Positions 18,702-26,379 of a stretch of DNA of 41,049 nucleotides are shown here, in pieces (the stretch's first letter is position 1; each line of letters begins with the position of its first letter). This stretch comes from an uncultured Olsenella sp. (GTDB lineage: Bacteria > Actinomycetota > Coriobacteriia > Coriobacteriales > Atopobiaceae), in contig CASEQJ010000017.1 in assembly GCA_949290055.1 (NCBI GenBank), positions 1-41,049 on the forward strand, given 5' to 3'. The translations under genes and the position numbers were made by a program. The notes beneath the pieces were generated by a model that was given only the letters and a program-made list of their open reading frames with translations, searched no databases and was not told the origin of the DNA.

Positions 18702-19604
18702 TTGGATTTTGTTCTGCACGTTCTCGAGCACAGCGTGCTCGACACCCTCAAGCTGGTTCCGCTGCTGTTTGTGACCTACCTCGCCATGGAGGCGATCGAG
18801 CACACGGCGAGTGCTCGCGTTCGCTCCGTCGTGGAGCGCTCGGGCAAGGCGGGCCCGGTCGTGGGCGCCGTGCTGGGTGCGCTGCCCCAGTGCGGCTTCT
18901 CCGCCATGGCCGCGACGCTCTATGCGGGGCGCGTGGTCACGCTCGGCACGCTCGTCGCGGTGGTGCTCTCCACGTCGGACGAGATGGTGCCCGTCTTTCT
19001 CGCCCACCAGGAGCCGTTCGGGCGGCTTGCGGCGATCATGGGGACCAAGGTCGCCGTCGGCATGGCCGTCGGGCTCGTCGTGGACGTGGCCCTGCGCGCG
19101 TGGCACCGCGCGGGCGACGGTCACCTCCACATACACGAGCTCTGCGAGCGCGAGCACTGCCACTGCGACGACGACCATGACCACGACCACGGTCACGGCG
19201 ACGGCTGCTGGGCGATCGTCCGCTCCGCGCTGGTCCACACCGTGCAGGTGACCCTGTTCATTCTCGCGCTGACCTTCGTCTTTGGCCTCGTGATCGAGAG
19301 CGTGGGCCAGGACGCCCTCGCCGCCCTGCTCGCCAACCACCCGGTGCGTGCCGTCTTTGTCGCCGCGCTCGTCGGCCTCGTGCCCAACTGCGGCGCGAGC
19401 GTTGCGATCACGGAGCTCTACCTCGACGGCGTGCTGGCGACGGGTCCCATGCTCGCCGGGCTTCTCGCCTCCGGAGGCGTCGGCCTGCTCGTGCTCTGGC
19501 GCACCAACGCCGACGTCCGCCAGAACGCGCTCGTCACCGCCTTCGTCTACCTTGTGGCCGTTGCCGTGGGACTTCTCGTGGCCGCGTCGGGTATCCTGTT
19601 GTAG
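18702..19604 (+). CDS. Putative 10-TM heavy-metal exporter (ArsP_2 / putative manganese transporter family)
   Basis: A 300-residue membrane protein with an internal inverted duplication. LPQCGFSAM (61-69) in the first half and VPNCGASVAI (227-236) in the second are the matched motifs, and an STSDE signature lies at 90-94. Between the halves a metal-binding-like loop has 13 His plus Cys and Asp (about residues 138-169: HLHIH, EHCHCDDDHDHDHGHGDGC). The family (PF11449-like) is annotated as a metal or arsenic exporter, but the substrate is not proven. The start is TTG, 7 nt after ggagg (18690-18694). It lies 34 nt after truA and may be co-transcribed. Confidence 0.75.
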   Translation: MDFVLHVLEHSVLDTLKLVPLLFVTYLAMEAIEHTASARVRSVVERSGKAGPVVGAVLGALPQCGFSAMAATLYAGRVVTLGTLVAVVLSTSDEMVPVFLAHQEPFGRLAAIMGTKVAVGMAVGLVVDVALRAWHRAGDGHLHIHELCEREHCHCDDDHDHDHGHGDGCWAIVRSALVHTVQVTLFILALTFVFGLVIESVGQDALAALLANHPVRAVFVAALVGLVPNCGASVAITELYLDGVLATGPMLAGLLASGGVGLLVLWRTNADVRQNALVTAFVYLVAVAVGLLVAASGILL

Positions 19605-19635
19605 GAACGAGCAGGCGAGAAGGACGGAGGGCCCC

Positions 19636-20424
19636 ATGGGTCTCATTGTGAGAGAGCGCGAGCGCTTTGAGCGCACCGACGTGCCGGAGCTGAGTCCCCG
19701 GCGCAACCTCGTCGGCGCGATCGTTGCCGTCTCCGCCCTCGTGGCGACTGCGGTCGTGGTCATGCTCGCCTGGAACCGTGCGAGTCTTGAGAGCCGCATG
19801 GGGGACCACTCCCTGTCCGACGCCCTCGCCTCGCAGGCCAGCTCGGCCTCCCCGACCGAGGGCTACGTCAAGACCGAAAACGAGGTGGACAGCACCCTGC
19901 TGCTCACCTCTGACAGCCTCGACGCGGGCGGCACCCTCACGGACGCGCGCATTCTCTCCGTGAACGTCACCGCGGGCACGGCGACGCTCGTCAGCGTCCC
20001 GGTGGACGTGGCCGTCACGGTCGACGACCAGTCCATGACGCTCTCGGAGCTCTTCTCCTCGCAGGGCTACGCCGCCTGCGTGGCCCCGCTCGGCCGCGCG
20101 TCCGGGATCTACTTCGACAACGTCGTGCTCGCGACCGGCGACGTCCTGGAGGAGGCCGCCCAGCTCGCGGGCTCCGGGACGGAGAACCTCGTGAGCTCGG
20201 CCTCCGGCTTCCTCTCCAAGATCAGGACGAACATGGACGCCCCGGGCCTGCTCTCGTTTGCCGAGACGCTCTCGTCGATCGGCGTGGCGAACCTCACCGC
20301 CGTCGACGCGCCGGTGGTCGCCGAGACCGCGGCCGACGAGGCGGGCAACGTCGTCGAGACGGGCCGCCAGGCCCTCGACCGCACGCAGCTCGGCGTCGCG
20401 ATCGGTCGCTTCGCCGCCGTGTAG
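19636..20424 (+). CDS. Membrane-anchored protein resembling a degenerate LCP domain
   Basis: A 262-residue protein with a cytoplasmic acidic/basic head, one TM (about 24-45) and an extracytoplasmic domain. Residues 104-165 (ARILSVNVTAGTATLVSVPVD, SELFSSQGYAACVAPLGRASGIYFDNVV) echo the LCP (LytR-Cps2A-Psr) core of the gene at 26380-27900, where LVSIPRDT is found. The LCP catalytic Arg of that motif is replaced (VPVD at 121-124), and the C-terminal pocket motifs are not recognisable. Either a pseudo-enzyme paralogue or unrelated; I favour the first with modest confidence. The ATG follows ggagg. It lies 32 nt after the exporter gene. Confidence 0.5.
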   Translation: MGLIVRERERFERTDVPELSPRRNLVGAIVAVSALVATAVVVMLAWNRASLESRMGDHSLSDALASQASSASPTEGYVKTENEVDSTLLLTSDSLDAGGTLTDARILSVNVTAGTATLVSVPVDVAVTVDDQSMTLSELFSSQGYAACVAPLGRASGIYFDNVVLATGDVLEEAAQLAGSGTENLVSSASGFLSKIRTNMDAPGLLSFAETLSSIGVANLTAVDAPVVAETAADEAGNVVETGRQALDRTQLGVAIGRFAAV

Positions 20425-20539
20425 ACGATCCGCCGGCAACTCTGTCGTTTTTCTGCGTGGCCTGCGGCGGCGCTTCTCGCTGATACCCTAGTGGAAGTGT
20501 CCCCAGTCACGTTTGGGGCCGCGGCGGGAGGATGCGGGG

Positions 20540-21607
20540 ATGGCGCACGGCACAAGCAAAGGGCCTGTCGTCTCGGTGCTCATGGCAGCCCATGACGCCG
20601 AGGGGTCCGTCCGCCGCGCCGTCGAGAGCGTGCAGAACCAGACCCTCCGCGAGATAGAGCTCGTCTTCGTGGACGCCGGCTCCCGCGACGCCACCGCGCG
20701 CGTCGTTGAGACCATGGCGGAGCGCGATTTGAGGATCGAGGTCGTCCGCGCCGACGACTGCACCCGTCAGGAGGCGCTCGACGCGGCGCTCGAGCGTGCT
20801 CGCGGCCGCTACGTCACGGTGCTCGACGCGGACGCCTGTGCGCGTCCCACCATGCTCGCGGAGTTGGTCGGACGTGCCGAGGAGCGCTCGCTCGAGCTTG
20901 TGGTCGGGGGCCTCGAGCTCTGCCTGGTCGACCCCGGCGGCCGCGCCACGGAGGTCGAGCTCGCTGCCGAGGGCGTCGTCTTCCCCACGCAGCACGACTT
21001 CAGGACCGCCGCCTGGCACCTCTTTTCCACGGGTCAGCTGCTCCCTGTCACGGGCAAGCTCTTCTCGCTCGAGCTCACGCGTCAGCATGCCCTGGGCTTT
21101 GCGCGGGGAGGGGCGTCCGACCACCTCTTCACGATCGACTACCTGCGCGACGTCGAGCGCGTGGGCGTGTCCGGCGCCGTCTGCTGCCGCGTGGACCGCC
21201 AGATCGCGCCGGCGCTGCGTCGCATGGGAACGCCCGAGGGGTACCGCCTCCTCGGCCAGGAGCACGCCGCCCTGCTCGCGCTCTACCGGCAGTGGGGCCT
21301 CGAGGGGGACGCGGTGAGCATGGAAATGCTCCAGAGCCGCTACGTCGAGCGTCTCGTCGCGTGCGTCGAGGGCGTATGCGGAGGCGTCCTGCCGTCCGCC
21401 GAGCAGCGCGCGGCCGTGGAGGCCATGATCGGCACGGACAGCGCGCGGCTGGCGGCCTCGGTCGCGCGACCGGCGAGCAGCGCGGCGCGCTCCATGCTCG
21501 GTCCCATACGCAGCAAGAACGTGACGATCGCCTGTGCCCAGGCGCGCCTGCTCTCCCTGCTTGGCCGCGGCCCCGCGATCTGGGCCATGCCGGACGCCTT
21601 CGTCTAG
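20540..21607 (+). CDS. Family 2 glycosyltransferase
   Basis: A 355-residue protein. The GT-A fold N-terminus is VVSVLMAAHDAEGSVRRAVESVQNQT; the nucleotide-binding VDAGSRDAT (44-52) replaces the more common N/DGSTD; the metal-binding DAD is at 96-98. The rest is alpha-helical with no TM. The ATG at 20540 is 8 nt after gggagg; an in-frame upstream start has no ribosome site. A tacccta -10-like motif is at 20484-20490. It probably adds a sugar to a surface glycan; donor and acceptor are unknown. It ends 1 nt from the stop of the opposite-strand glycosyltransferase. Confidence 0.85.
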   Translation: MAHGTSKGPVVSVLMAAHDAEGSVRRAVESVQNQTLREIELVFVDAGSRDATARVVETMAERDLRIEVVRADDCTRQEALDAALERARGRYVTVLDADACARPTMLAELVGRAEERSLELVVGGLELCLVDPGGRATEVELAAEGVVFPTQHDFRTAAWHLFSTGQLLPVTGKLFSLELTRQHALGFARGGASDHLFTIDYLRDVERVGVSGAVCCRVDRQIAPALRRMGTPEGYRLLGQEHAALLALYRQWGLEGDAVSMEMLQSRYVERLVACVEGVCGGVLPSAEQRAAVEAMIGTDSARLAASVARPASSAARSMLGPIRSKNVTIACAQARLLSLLGRGPAIWAMPDAFV

Positions 21608-21608
21608 G

Positions 21609-22724
21609 TCAGCCGAGCCTGCCGCCGCGCCGGCTGAGCGCCGTGCGCACGGAGAAGGCCACGCCGTTCGTGCGCACGCGGTAGACGCCCTCGCGCGCGA
21701 GGTAGGCCAGGTGCGCGAGCTTGCCGCCCCGCGGCGCCGCAATTCCCCGCACCCGCGAATAGAGCTCGCGCCCGGCCGAGGAGATTCCCGGCTCATGGAA
21801 GACCACGTCGGGGTCGAGCCGGCGCAGCGAGCGCTCGAGGAGCTCATGCACGCCCGGGGCGTCCTCTCCTGCGCCGGAGAGCGTAATGAGCGCGTAGTTC
21901 AGGCCGCGCAGGGCGAGTGCCGAGAGGACCCTGCGGTCGGTGACGCCCGCGTCCTCCGCCACGTCCATCATGTCGTTCCAGCGCTCGAGCGGCGTGAGCG
22001 GCGAGCGCCCCGCGAGCGACTCCGCCTCGCGCAGGTCGCGCTCGCGGTAGACGTAGACGCAGCGGTCCGTGTAGGCAATCCGGTCGGTGCGCAGGAGCGT
22101 CTGCGCCAGGAAGGGGTTGTCCGCCCAGCCGGCGCCCGGAATCTCGAGGAAGCGTATCCCCTGCTCGACGAGGTAGGCGCGGCGGTAGACGCCCGCCCAG
22201 ATCGCAGGGTGGTGCCGCAGCAGCTCGACGCCGTCGCCGATTGCGAAGGGCTGGCGGCGCGGCCGGACGCGCCCGCGGTAGGGGCAGCTCACGCGAACCT
22301 CGCCGTCCGTCTCGTCCGGGAGCACGCGCCAGTAGGGCGCGCGCACGACGTCGACCGCCTCGGGGCCGCCGAGCTCGCCCGCGCAGGAGAGAAGGTCGGC
22401 GTAGGCCGTCGGGACGAGCGTGTCGTCCGGCTCGACGATCGCGACCCAGGTCCCGCGCGCGGCGCCTATGCCGCGGTTGCAGGAGGCGCCGTAGCCCTCG
22501 TTGGGCTTGTCGATCACGACTATGCGGGTGTCGCGGGCGGCGTGGTCGCGCGCGATCCGCGCGGAGCCGTCCGTCGATCCGTCGTTGACGCAAATGATCT
22601 CGAGGTCGGCATGCGTCTGCGCCTCGACGCTGCGCAGGCACTCGTCGAGCGTGGCCTCGGCGTTGTAGATTGGTATGACCACGGAGACGAGCTCATGGCC
22701 ACGGCATGGGGTTATGGCGCTCAT
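21609..22724 (-). CDS. Family 2 glycosyltransferase
   Basis: A 371-residue protein on the minus strand. The GT-A core is VSVVIPIYNAEATLDECLRSV, VNDGSTDGS at 46-54 and EPDD (98-101) as the metal site; GAGWADNPF and YRERD follow. It looks like a family-2 transferase for wall or capsule polymer synthesis. It shares a divergent intergenic with the next + strand transferase and converges on the previous one with a single base between stops. No TM segments. Confidence 0.87.
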   Translation of the reverse strand: MSAITPCRGHELVSVVIPIYNAEATLDECLRSVEAQTHADLEIICVNDGSTDGSARIARDHAARDTRIVVIDKPNEGYGASCNRGIGAARGTWVAIVEPDDTLVPTAYADLLSCAGELGGPEAVDVVRAPYWRVLPDETDGEVRVSCPYRGRVRPRRQPFAIGDGVELLRHHPAIWAGVYRRAYLVEQGIRFLEIPGAGWADNPFLAQTLLRTDRIAYTDRCVYVYRERDLREAESLAGRSPLTPLERWNDMMDVAEDAGVTDRRVLSALALRGLNYALITLSGAGEDAPGVHELLERSLRRLDPDVVFHEPGISSAGRELYSRVRGIAAPRGGKLAHLAYLAREGVYRVRTNGVAFSVRTALSRRGGRLG

Positions 22725-22737
22725 GACCCTCCTCGGA

Positions 22738-22767
22738 TTGGGGGCGCCCTGCGGCGTACCCTATAAT
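22738..22767 (+). promoter_or_regulatory. Promoter of the galactofuranosyltransferase-like gene
   Basis: A perfect tataat at 22762-22767 follows ttgggg (22738-22743) by 18 nt, with the start codon 46 nt downstream. The -35 lies 14 nt in front of the divergent gene's start, so the two genes may interfere. Confidence 0.6.
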
Positions 22768-22812
22768 ACTAGGACGGCCGTGACGGCACCCAACGCGAAC
22801 GAGAGGAAGACA

Positions 22813-23805
22813 ATGAGGCGAGCCGCGATCGTCATCGTGACCTTCAAGCGACAGGAGCTTCTCGCCAGCCTTCTGGACTCCGTGCTCTCGCTCACCGTGG
22901 CGCCGTGGCGCGTGGTCGTGGTCGACAACGAGAACTCCGAGCTGACCGCGCGGGTCGTGGGCGACTTTGAGCGCCGCGCCGAGGCCCTCTGGGGCGCGAC
23001 GACCGACGACCCGGACTCCCGGGACGCCACCTCGCGGACGCTCTACGTGCCCATGGAGACCAACACCGGCGGCTCGGGCGGGTTCTCCGAGGGCGTGCGC
23101 CAGGCCTACGAGCTGGGCGCCGAGTGGTTCTGGGTCATGGACGACGACGTTGCCGTGGAGCCGGACGGCCTGGAGACGCTCGCGCGCTGGAGCGAGGAGG
23201 CCGAGGCAGTCATGGGCCAGCGCCGCGACTTTGACGGCGGGCACTTCTTCTGGCAGCACCGCTTCTGGCCGCGCCTCGCGATCTACAACCCGCTGTCGCG
23301 CGACGGCTGGAGGGACGGCGAGCGCTTCAAGCTGGCAAACGCGCTGTGCTTTGAGGGCGGGTTCTTCTCGCGCGGGGTGGTCGAGAAGATCGGGCTGCCC
23401 GACGCCCGCTTCTTCATATACCTCGACGACGCGCTCTACGGCTACCTGGCCAGCAAGGTCACGCCCGTCTACTACGTGCCGGACTACGTGCTGTCGCGCC
23501 GGCGCGAGGTGGCCAACCAGGCGGTTGGCTCGGTGCGCCAGCTCAACTCGACGTCGGACATGACGCGCTACTACATAACGCGCAACCGCGGCTACCTGGC
23601 GCGCTACTTCAAGCTCTACGGGGAGTACAGCTCCGTGGGCTTTGCCGTGGGCACGGCGCTCACCTTTGCCAAGGAGCTCATTCGGATTCTCATTGTGGAC
23701 CGCGAGCACCTGGTCTCGGGCATGCGGCGGCTCGGGGCGGGCCAGCGCGACGCGCGCAAGATTCTGCACGACCCCACCTGGGAGCCCATGCCGCCGCTCG
23801 CCTGA
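22813..23805 (+). CDS. Family 2 glycosyltransferase, galactofuranosyltransferase (GlfT)-like
   Basis: A 330-residue protein. AIVIVTFKRQELLASLLDSVL opens; DNEN (38-41) binds the nucleotide; ETNTGGSGGF (82-91) is the motif shared by rhamnosyl/galactofuranosyl transferases; MDDD (109-112) is the metal site; FEGGFFSR and YLDDALY are also typical. It would extend a surface or cell-wall polysaccharide. Acceptor and donor are not shown by the sequence. The chosen ATG follows gaggaaga; a longer in-frame extension crosses the promoter and is rejected. Confidence 0.85.
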   Translation: MRRAAIVIVTFKRQELLASLLDSVLSLTVAPWRVVVVDNENSELTARVVGDFERRAEALWGATTDDPDSRDATSRTLYVPMETNTGGSGGFSEGVRQAYELGAEWFWVMDDDVAVEPDGLETLARWSEEAEAVMGQRRDFDGGHFFWQHRFWPRLAIYNPLSRDGWRDGERFKLANALCFEGGFFSRGVVEKIGLPDARFFIYLDDALYGYLASKVTPVYYVPDYVLSRRREVANQAVGSVRQLNSTSDMTRYYITRNRGYLARYFKLYGEYSSVGFAVGTALTFAKELIRILIVDREHLVSGMRRLGAGQRDARKILHDPTWEPMPPLA

Positions 23806-23858
23806 GCGCGGGCGTACAATGAGAGGCCGTGACGCGAGGGGAGAGAGGACGAACACCC

Positions 23859-25136
23859 GTGGCCGAGAAAAGAGACCTTCTTGACGAGATCATAGACCTG
23901 CAGCGCGACTGGACCTCCCTCCAGGAGGTGCCGGGCGAGCTCATGGGCAAGCTGGTCGACGACGGCACCGGCGAGCGCAGGGTGTTCGACCCCGCCGACT
24001 ACAAGGAGAAGCCCTTTGCCAACTCCGGCCGCTGCCTGCGCGTGGCGAGCGGGCGCTCCGACGTGTGCTCGCGCTGCCTTGACGTCTGCCCCACGCACTC
24101 GATCACGATTCACAACAAGTCCGTCTCGCTCGACGACAGCTGCCGCAAGTGCGGTCTGTGCGCCGCCGTCTGCCCGACGGAGGCGTTCTCCACGCGCCGC
24201 CACACCCCGCGACAGGTCTATGACCAGATTGCGCGCATAGCCTCCTCCTACGAGCAGTGCTACGTGACGTGCACCCGCGCGCTCAAGCGGCTCCCGCACG
24301 GCAACGAGGTGGTTCTCGGCTGCGTGGGCTCCATTCCGCGCGAGCTGTGGTTCGCGCTGCTCGCCGACTATGACAACATAAGCGTCTACCTCCCCCTGGG
24401 CATATGCGACCGCTGCCGCACCACCACCGGCGAGGAGACCTACGCAGACGCCATTGCCACGGCGGAGGAGTGGGCGGACACCCCGGTCGGCCTTGAGGTC
24501 GAGGCCTCTGAGCTGACCCACGAGTTCACGCGCGCCTACAAGCGCAGCCAGTTTGTGAGCGGGGCGGTCACCTCGGTCGAGCGCCTCGTCACCCGCGCCA
24601 ACCCGACGCTCGCCGGCGCCAAGGCGGTCTCCAAGAAGATCACCGACCACTCGCAGCGCCTGAACCGCCTCCAGAAGGAGCTCGAGAACTCCGTGGGCTC
24701 CAAGACGACGGGCAACCACGTCCGCGTCCTGACGCAGAGCCGAAAGCTCATGCTGGGAGGCCTGCAGCACGACCCGTCGCTCGCCGAGCTCGTGAAGCTC
24801 GAGGTTCCCGTGTGCGACCCCACGCGCTGCACCATGTGCGGCGACTGTGCCAAGGTCTGCACCACCCACGCGCTCGACCTCTCGCGCGACGGGCAGGTGA
24901 CGGTGCAGGCCGCCTACTGCTCGAGCTGCGGCGCCTGCGTGACCGTGTGCGAGGAGGGCGCGCTTGCCATGGAGCCCATGAACACGAACGAGCTCGTGGT
25001 CCCCGACAAGGTCGCCGAGGAGGTTGCGCGCAAGAAGGCGCAGGCCAAGGCCAAGGCGTCCGAGTACATGGAGAAGGGCAAGAAGCAGCTGAGTCGCGTC
25101 GCCGACTCCCTGGAGAAGCTCGATGACCAGGCGTGA
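23859..25136 (+). CDS. Multi-cluster 4Fe-4S ferredoxin-type protein
   Basis: A 425-residue soluble protein. The N-terminal ferredoxin pair has Cys70, Cys73, Cys77 and then Cys95, Cys98, Cys101, Cys105; the first motif lacks its usual leading Cys (Ser67 there), with Cys59 nearby. A middle region has CTRALKRLP and CDRCRTT. A second pair near the C-terminus is CTMCGDCAKVC and CSSCGACVTVC. The tail is a lysine/alanine-rich helix. Likely an electron carrier; partner unknown. GTG at 23859 follows agagagg by 10 nt; GTG at 23829 is possible but badly spaced. A tacaat at 23815-23820 may be its -10. Confidence 0.75.
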   Translation: MAEKRDLLDEIIDLQRDWTSLQEVPGELMGKLVDDGTGERRVFDPADYKEKPFANSGRCLRVASGRSDVCSRCLDVCPTHSITIHNKSVSLDDSCRKCGLCAAVCPTEAFSTRRHTPRQVYDQIARIASSYEQCYVTCTRALKRLPHGNEVVLGCVGSIPRELWFALLADYDNISVYLPLGICDRCRTTTGEETYADAIATAEEWADTPVGLEVEASELTHEFTRAYKRSQFVSGAVTSVERLVTRANPTLAGAKAVSKKITDHSQRLNRLQKELENSVGSKTTGNHVRVLTQSRKLMLGGLQHDPSLAELVKLEVPVCDPTRCTMCGDCAKVCTTHALDLSRDGQVTVQAAYCSSCGACVTVCEEGALAMEPMNTNELVVPDKVAEEVARKKAQAKAKASEYMEKGKKQLSRVADSLEKLDDQA

Positions 25137-25181
25137 CGAGGGCACCGTCCCTCTCGCCCGCCGTGAAGTAAGGAGAAGAAC

Positions 25182-26258
25182 GTGTCGCTTTCCATTGGCA
25201 TTGTGGGCCTGCCCAACGTGGGCAAGTCGACGCTGTTCACCGCGCTCACCAAGAAGGGCGGCCTCGCGGCCAACTACCCCTTCGCGACGATCGACCCCAA
25301 CGTGGGCATTGTCGACGTGCCCGACGAGCGCCTCGCCAGGCTCGCCGAGATCGTGCACCCCGGGCGCATCGTGCCCGCGACGGTTGAGTTCGTGGACATT
25401 GCCGGCCTGGTCAAGGGCGCCAACGAGGGCGAGGGCCTGGGCAACCAGTTTTTGGCCAACATTCGCGAGACCGACGCGATCTGCGAGGTCGTGCGCTACT
25501 TCTCCGACCCCAACGTCATGCGCGAGGTCGGGCGCGTGGGCGAGTTCGTGGACCCCACGGGCGACGCCGACACGATTATGACCGAGCTGATCCTTGCGGA
25601 CATTCAGTCGCTCGAGAAGCAGCTGCCGCGCCTGGAGAAGGAGGCCAAGCGTGACAAGGAGCTCGCGGCCAAGGCCGACGTGGCACGCCGCCTGCTTGCG
25701 TGGCTGAACGAGGGCAACCGCGCCGCAACCATGGAAATGACCGACGAAGAGCGCGCCGAGACGCGCGGCCTCTTCCTGCTCACCATGAAGCCGATCCTCT
25801 ACGTGGCCAACGTGGACGAGGACCAGCTCGGCGAGGAGCTTGCACCGATCGACGGCGTGACGCCGATTCCCATATGCGCCAAGGTCGAGGCCGAGCTCTC
25901 CGAGCTCGAGCCCGAGGAGGCGGCCGAGTACCTGGCCGATCTGGGCCTTGAGAAGAGCGGCCTGGAGACGCTCGCGCAGGCGGCGTACAGGCTGCTCGGC
26001 CTGCAGAGCTACTTCACGGCGGGCGAGATGGAGGTCAAGGCCTGGACCGTGCGCGTGGGCGCCAAGGCCCCCGAGGCGGCGGGCGTGATTCACTCCGACT
26101 TCGAGCGCGGCTTCATAAAGGCCGAAGTCGCGAGCTACGAGGACTACGTCGAGCTCGGCGGCGAGGCCGGCTGCAAGGCGGCCGGCAAGCTCCGCATGGA
26201 GGGCAAGGACTACGTTGTCCAGGACGGCGACGTCATGCACTTCCGCTTCAACGTGTAG
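25182..26258 (+). CDS. ychF: Redox-regulated GTPase/ATPase YchF (OLA1 family)
   Basis: A 358-residue protein. The G1 loop is GLPNVGKST (9-17), followed by NYPFATIDPNVGIV and FVDIAGLVKGANEGEGLGNQFLANIRETDAI (G3). The G4 position is NVDE, the variant that favours ATP over GTP. The C-terminal TGS domain has SYFTAGEMEVKAWTVRVGAKAPEAAG. A ribosome-associated ATPase involved in stress and redox response. GTG start after aaggagaag. It follows the 4Fe-4S gene by 45 nt. Confidence 0.97.
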   Translation: MSLSIGIVGLPNVGKSTLFTALTKKGGLAANYPFATIDPNVGIVDVPDERLARLAEIVHPGRIVPATVEFVDIAGLVKGANEGEGLGNQFLANIRETDAICEVVRYFSDPNVMREVGRVGEFVDPTGDADTIMTELILADIQSLEKQLPRLEKEAKRDKELAAKADVARRLLAWLNEGNRAATMEMTDEERAETRGLFLLTMKPILYVANVDEDQLGEELAPIDGVTPIPICAKVEAELSELEPEEAAEYLADLGLEKSGLETLAQAAYRLLGLQSYFTAGEMEVKAWTVRVGAKAPEAAGVIHSDFERGFIKAEVASYEDYVELGGEAGCKAAGKLRMEGKDYVVQDGDVMHFRFNV

Positions 26259-26270
26259 GGCACGGGCAGA

Positions 26271-26354
26271 CGTTCTTCTCGTCCCCCTGTTTGAGCGCAA
26301 GTTTTGTCAAAATCGCGGCTTGTCCCCGTGTAAAAAGGGGGACAAGCCGCGATT
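26271..26354. repeat. Intergenic palindrome and repeat box between ychF and the LCP gene
   Basis: A perfect 17-bp inverted repeat, aatcgcggcttgtcccc (26311-26327) with its complement at 26338-26354, has a 10-nt loop. The box core cgagaagaacg lies on the minus strand at 26271-26281, 30 nt away. The genes on both sides converge, so it may also serve as a bidirectional stop, but there is no clean T tract on either strand. Confidence 0.8.
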
Positions 26355-26379
26355 GGCGATTAGGGAGGCGTGCAGCTAG

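Noticed and set aside
19348..19635. Upstream extension of the LCP-like gene into the exporter gene
   Set aside because: It is the out-of-frame shadow of the exporter; the ATG at 19636 has its own ggagg site.
23616..26300. Very long minus-strand open frame opposite the 4Fe-4S and ychF genes
   Set aside because: High GC third positions in the real genes create such antisense frames; translation is Leu/Ala/Arg/His-rich with no domain, and both sense genes are unambiguous.
26311..26354. Classical terminator for ychF
   Set aside because: The stem is perfect, but the A run lies in the loop and there is no T tract 3' of the stem in either direction.
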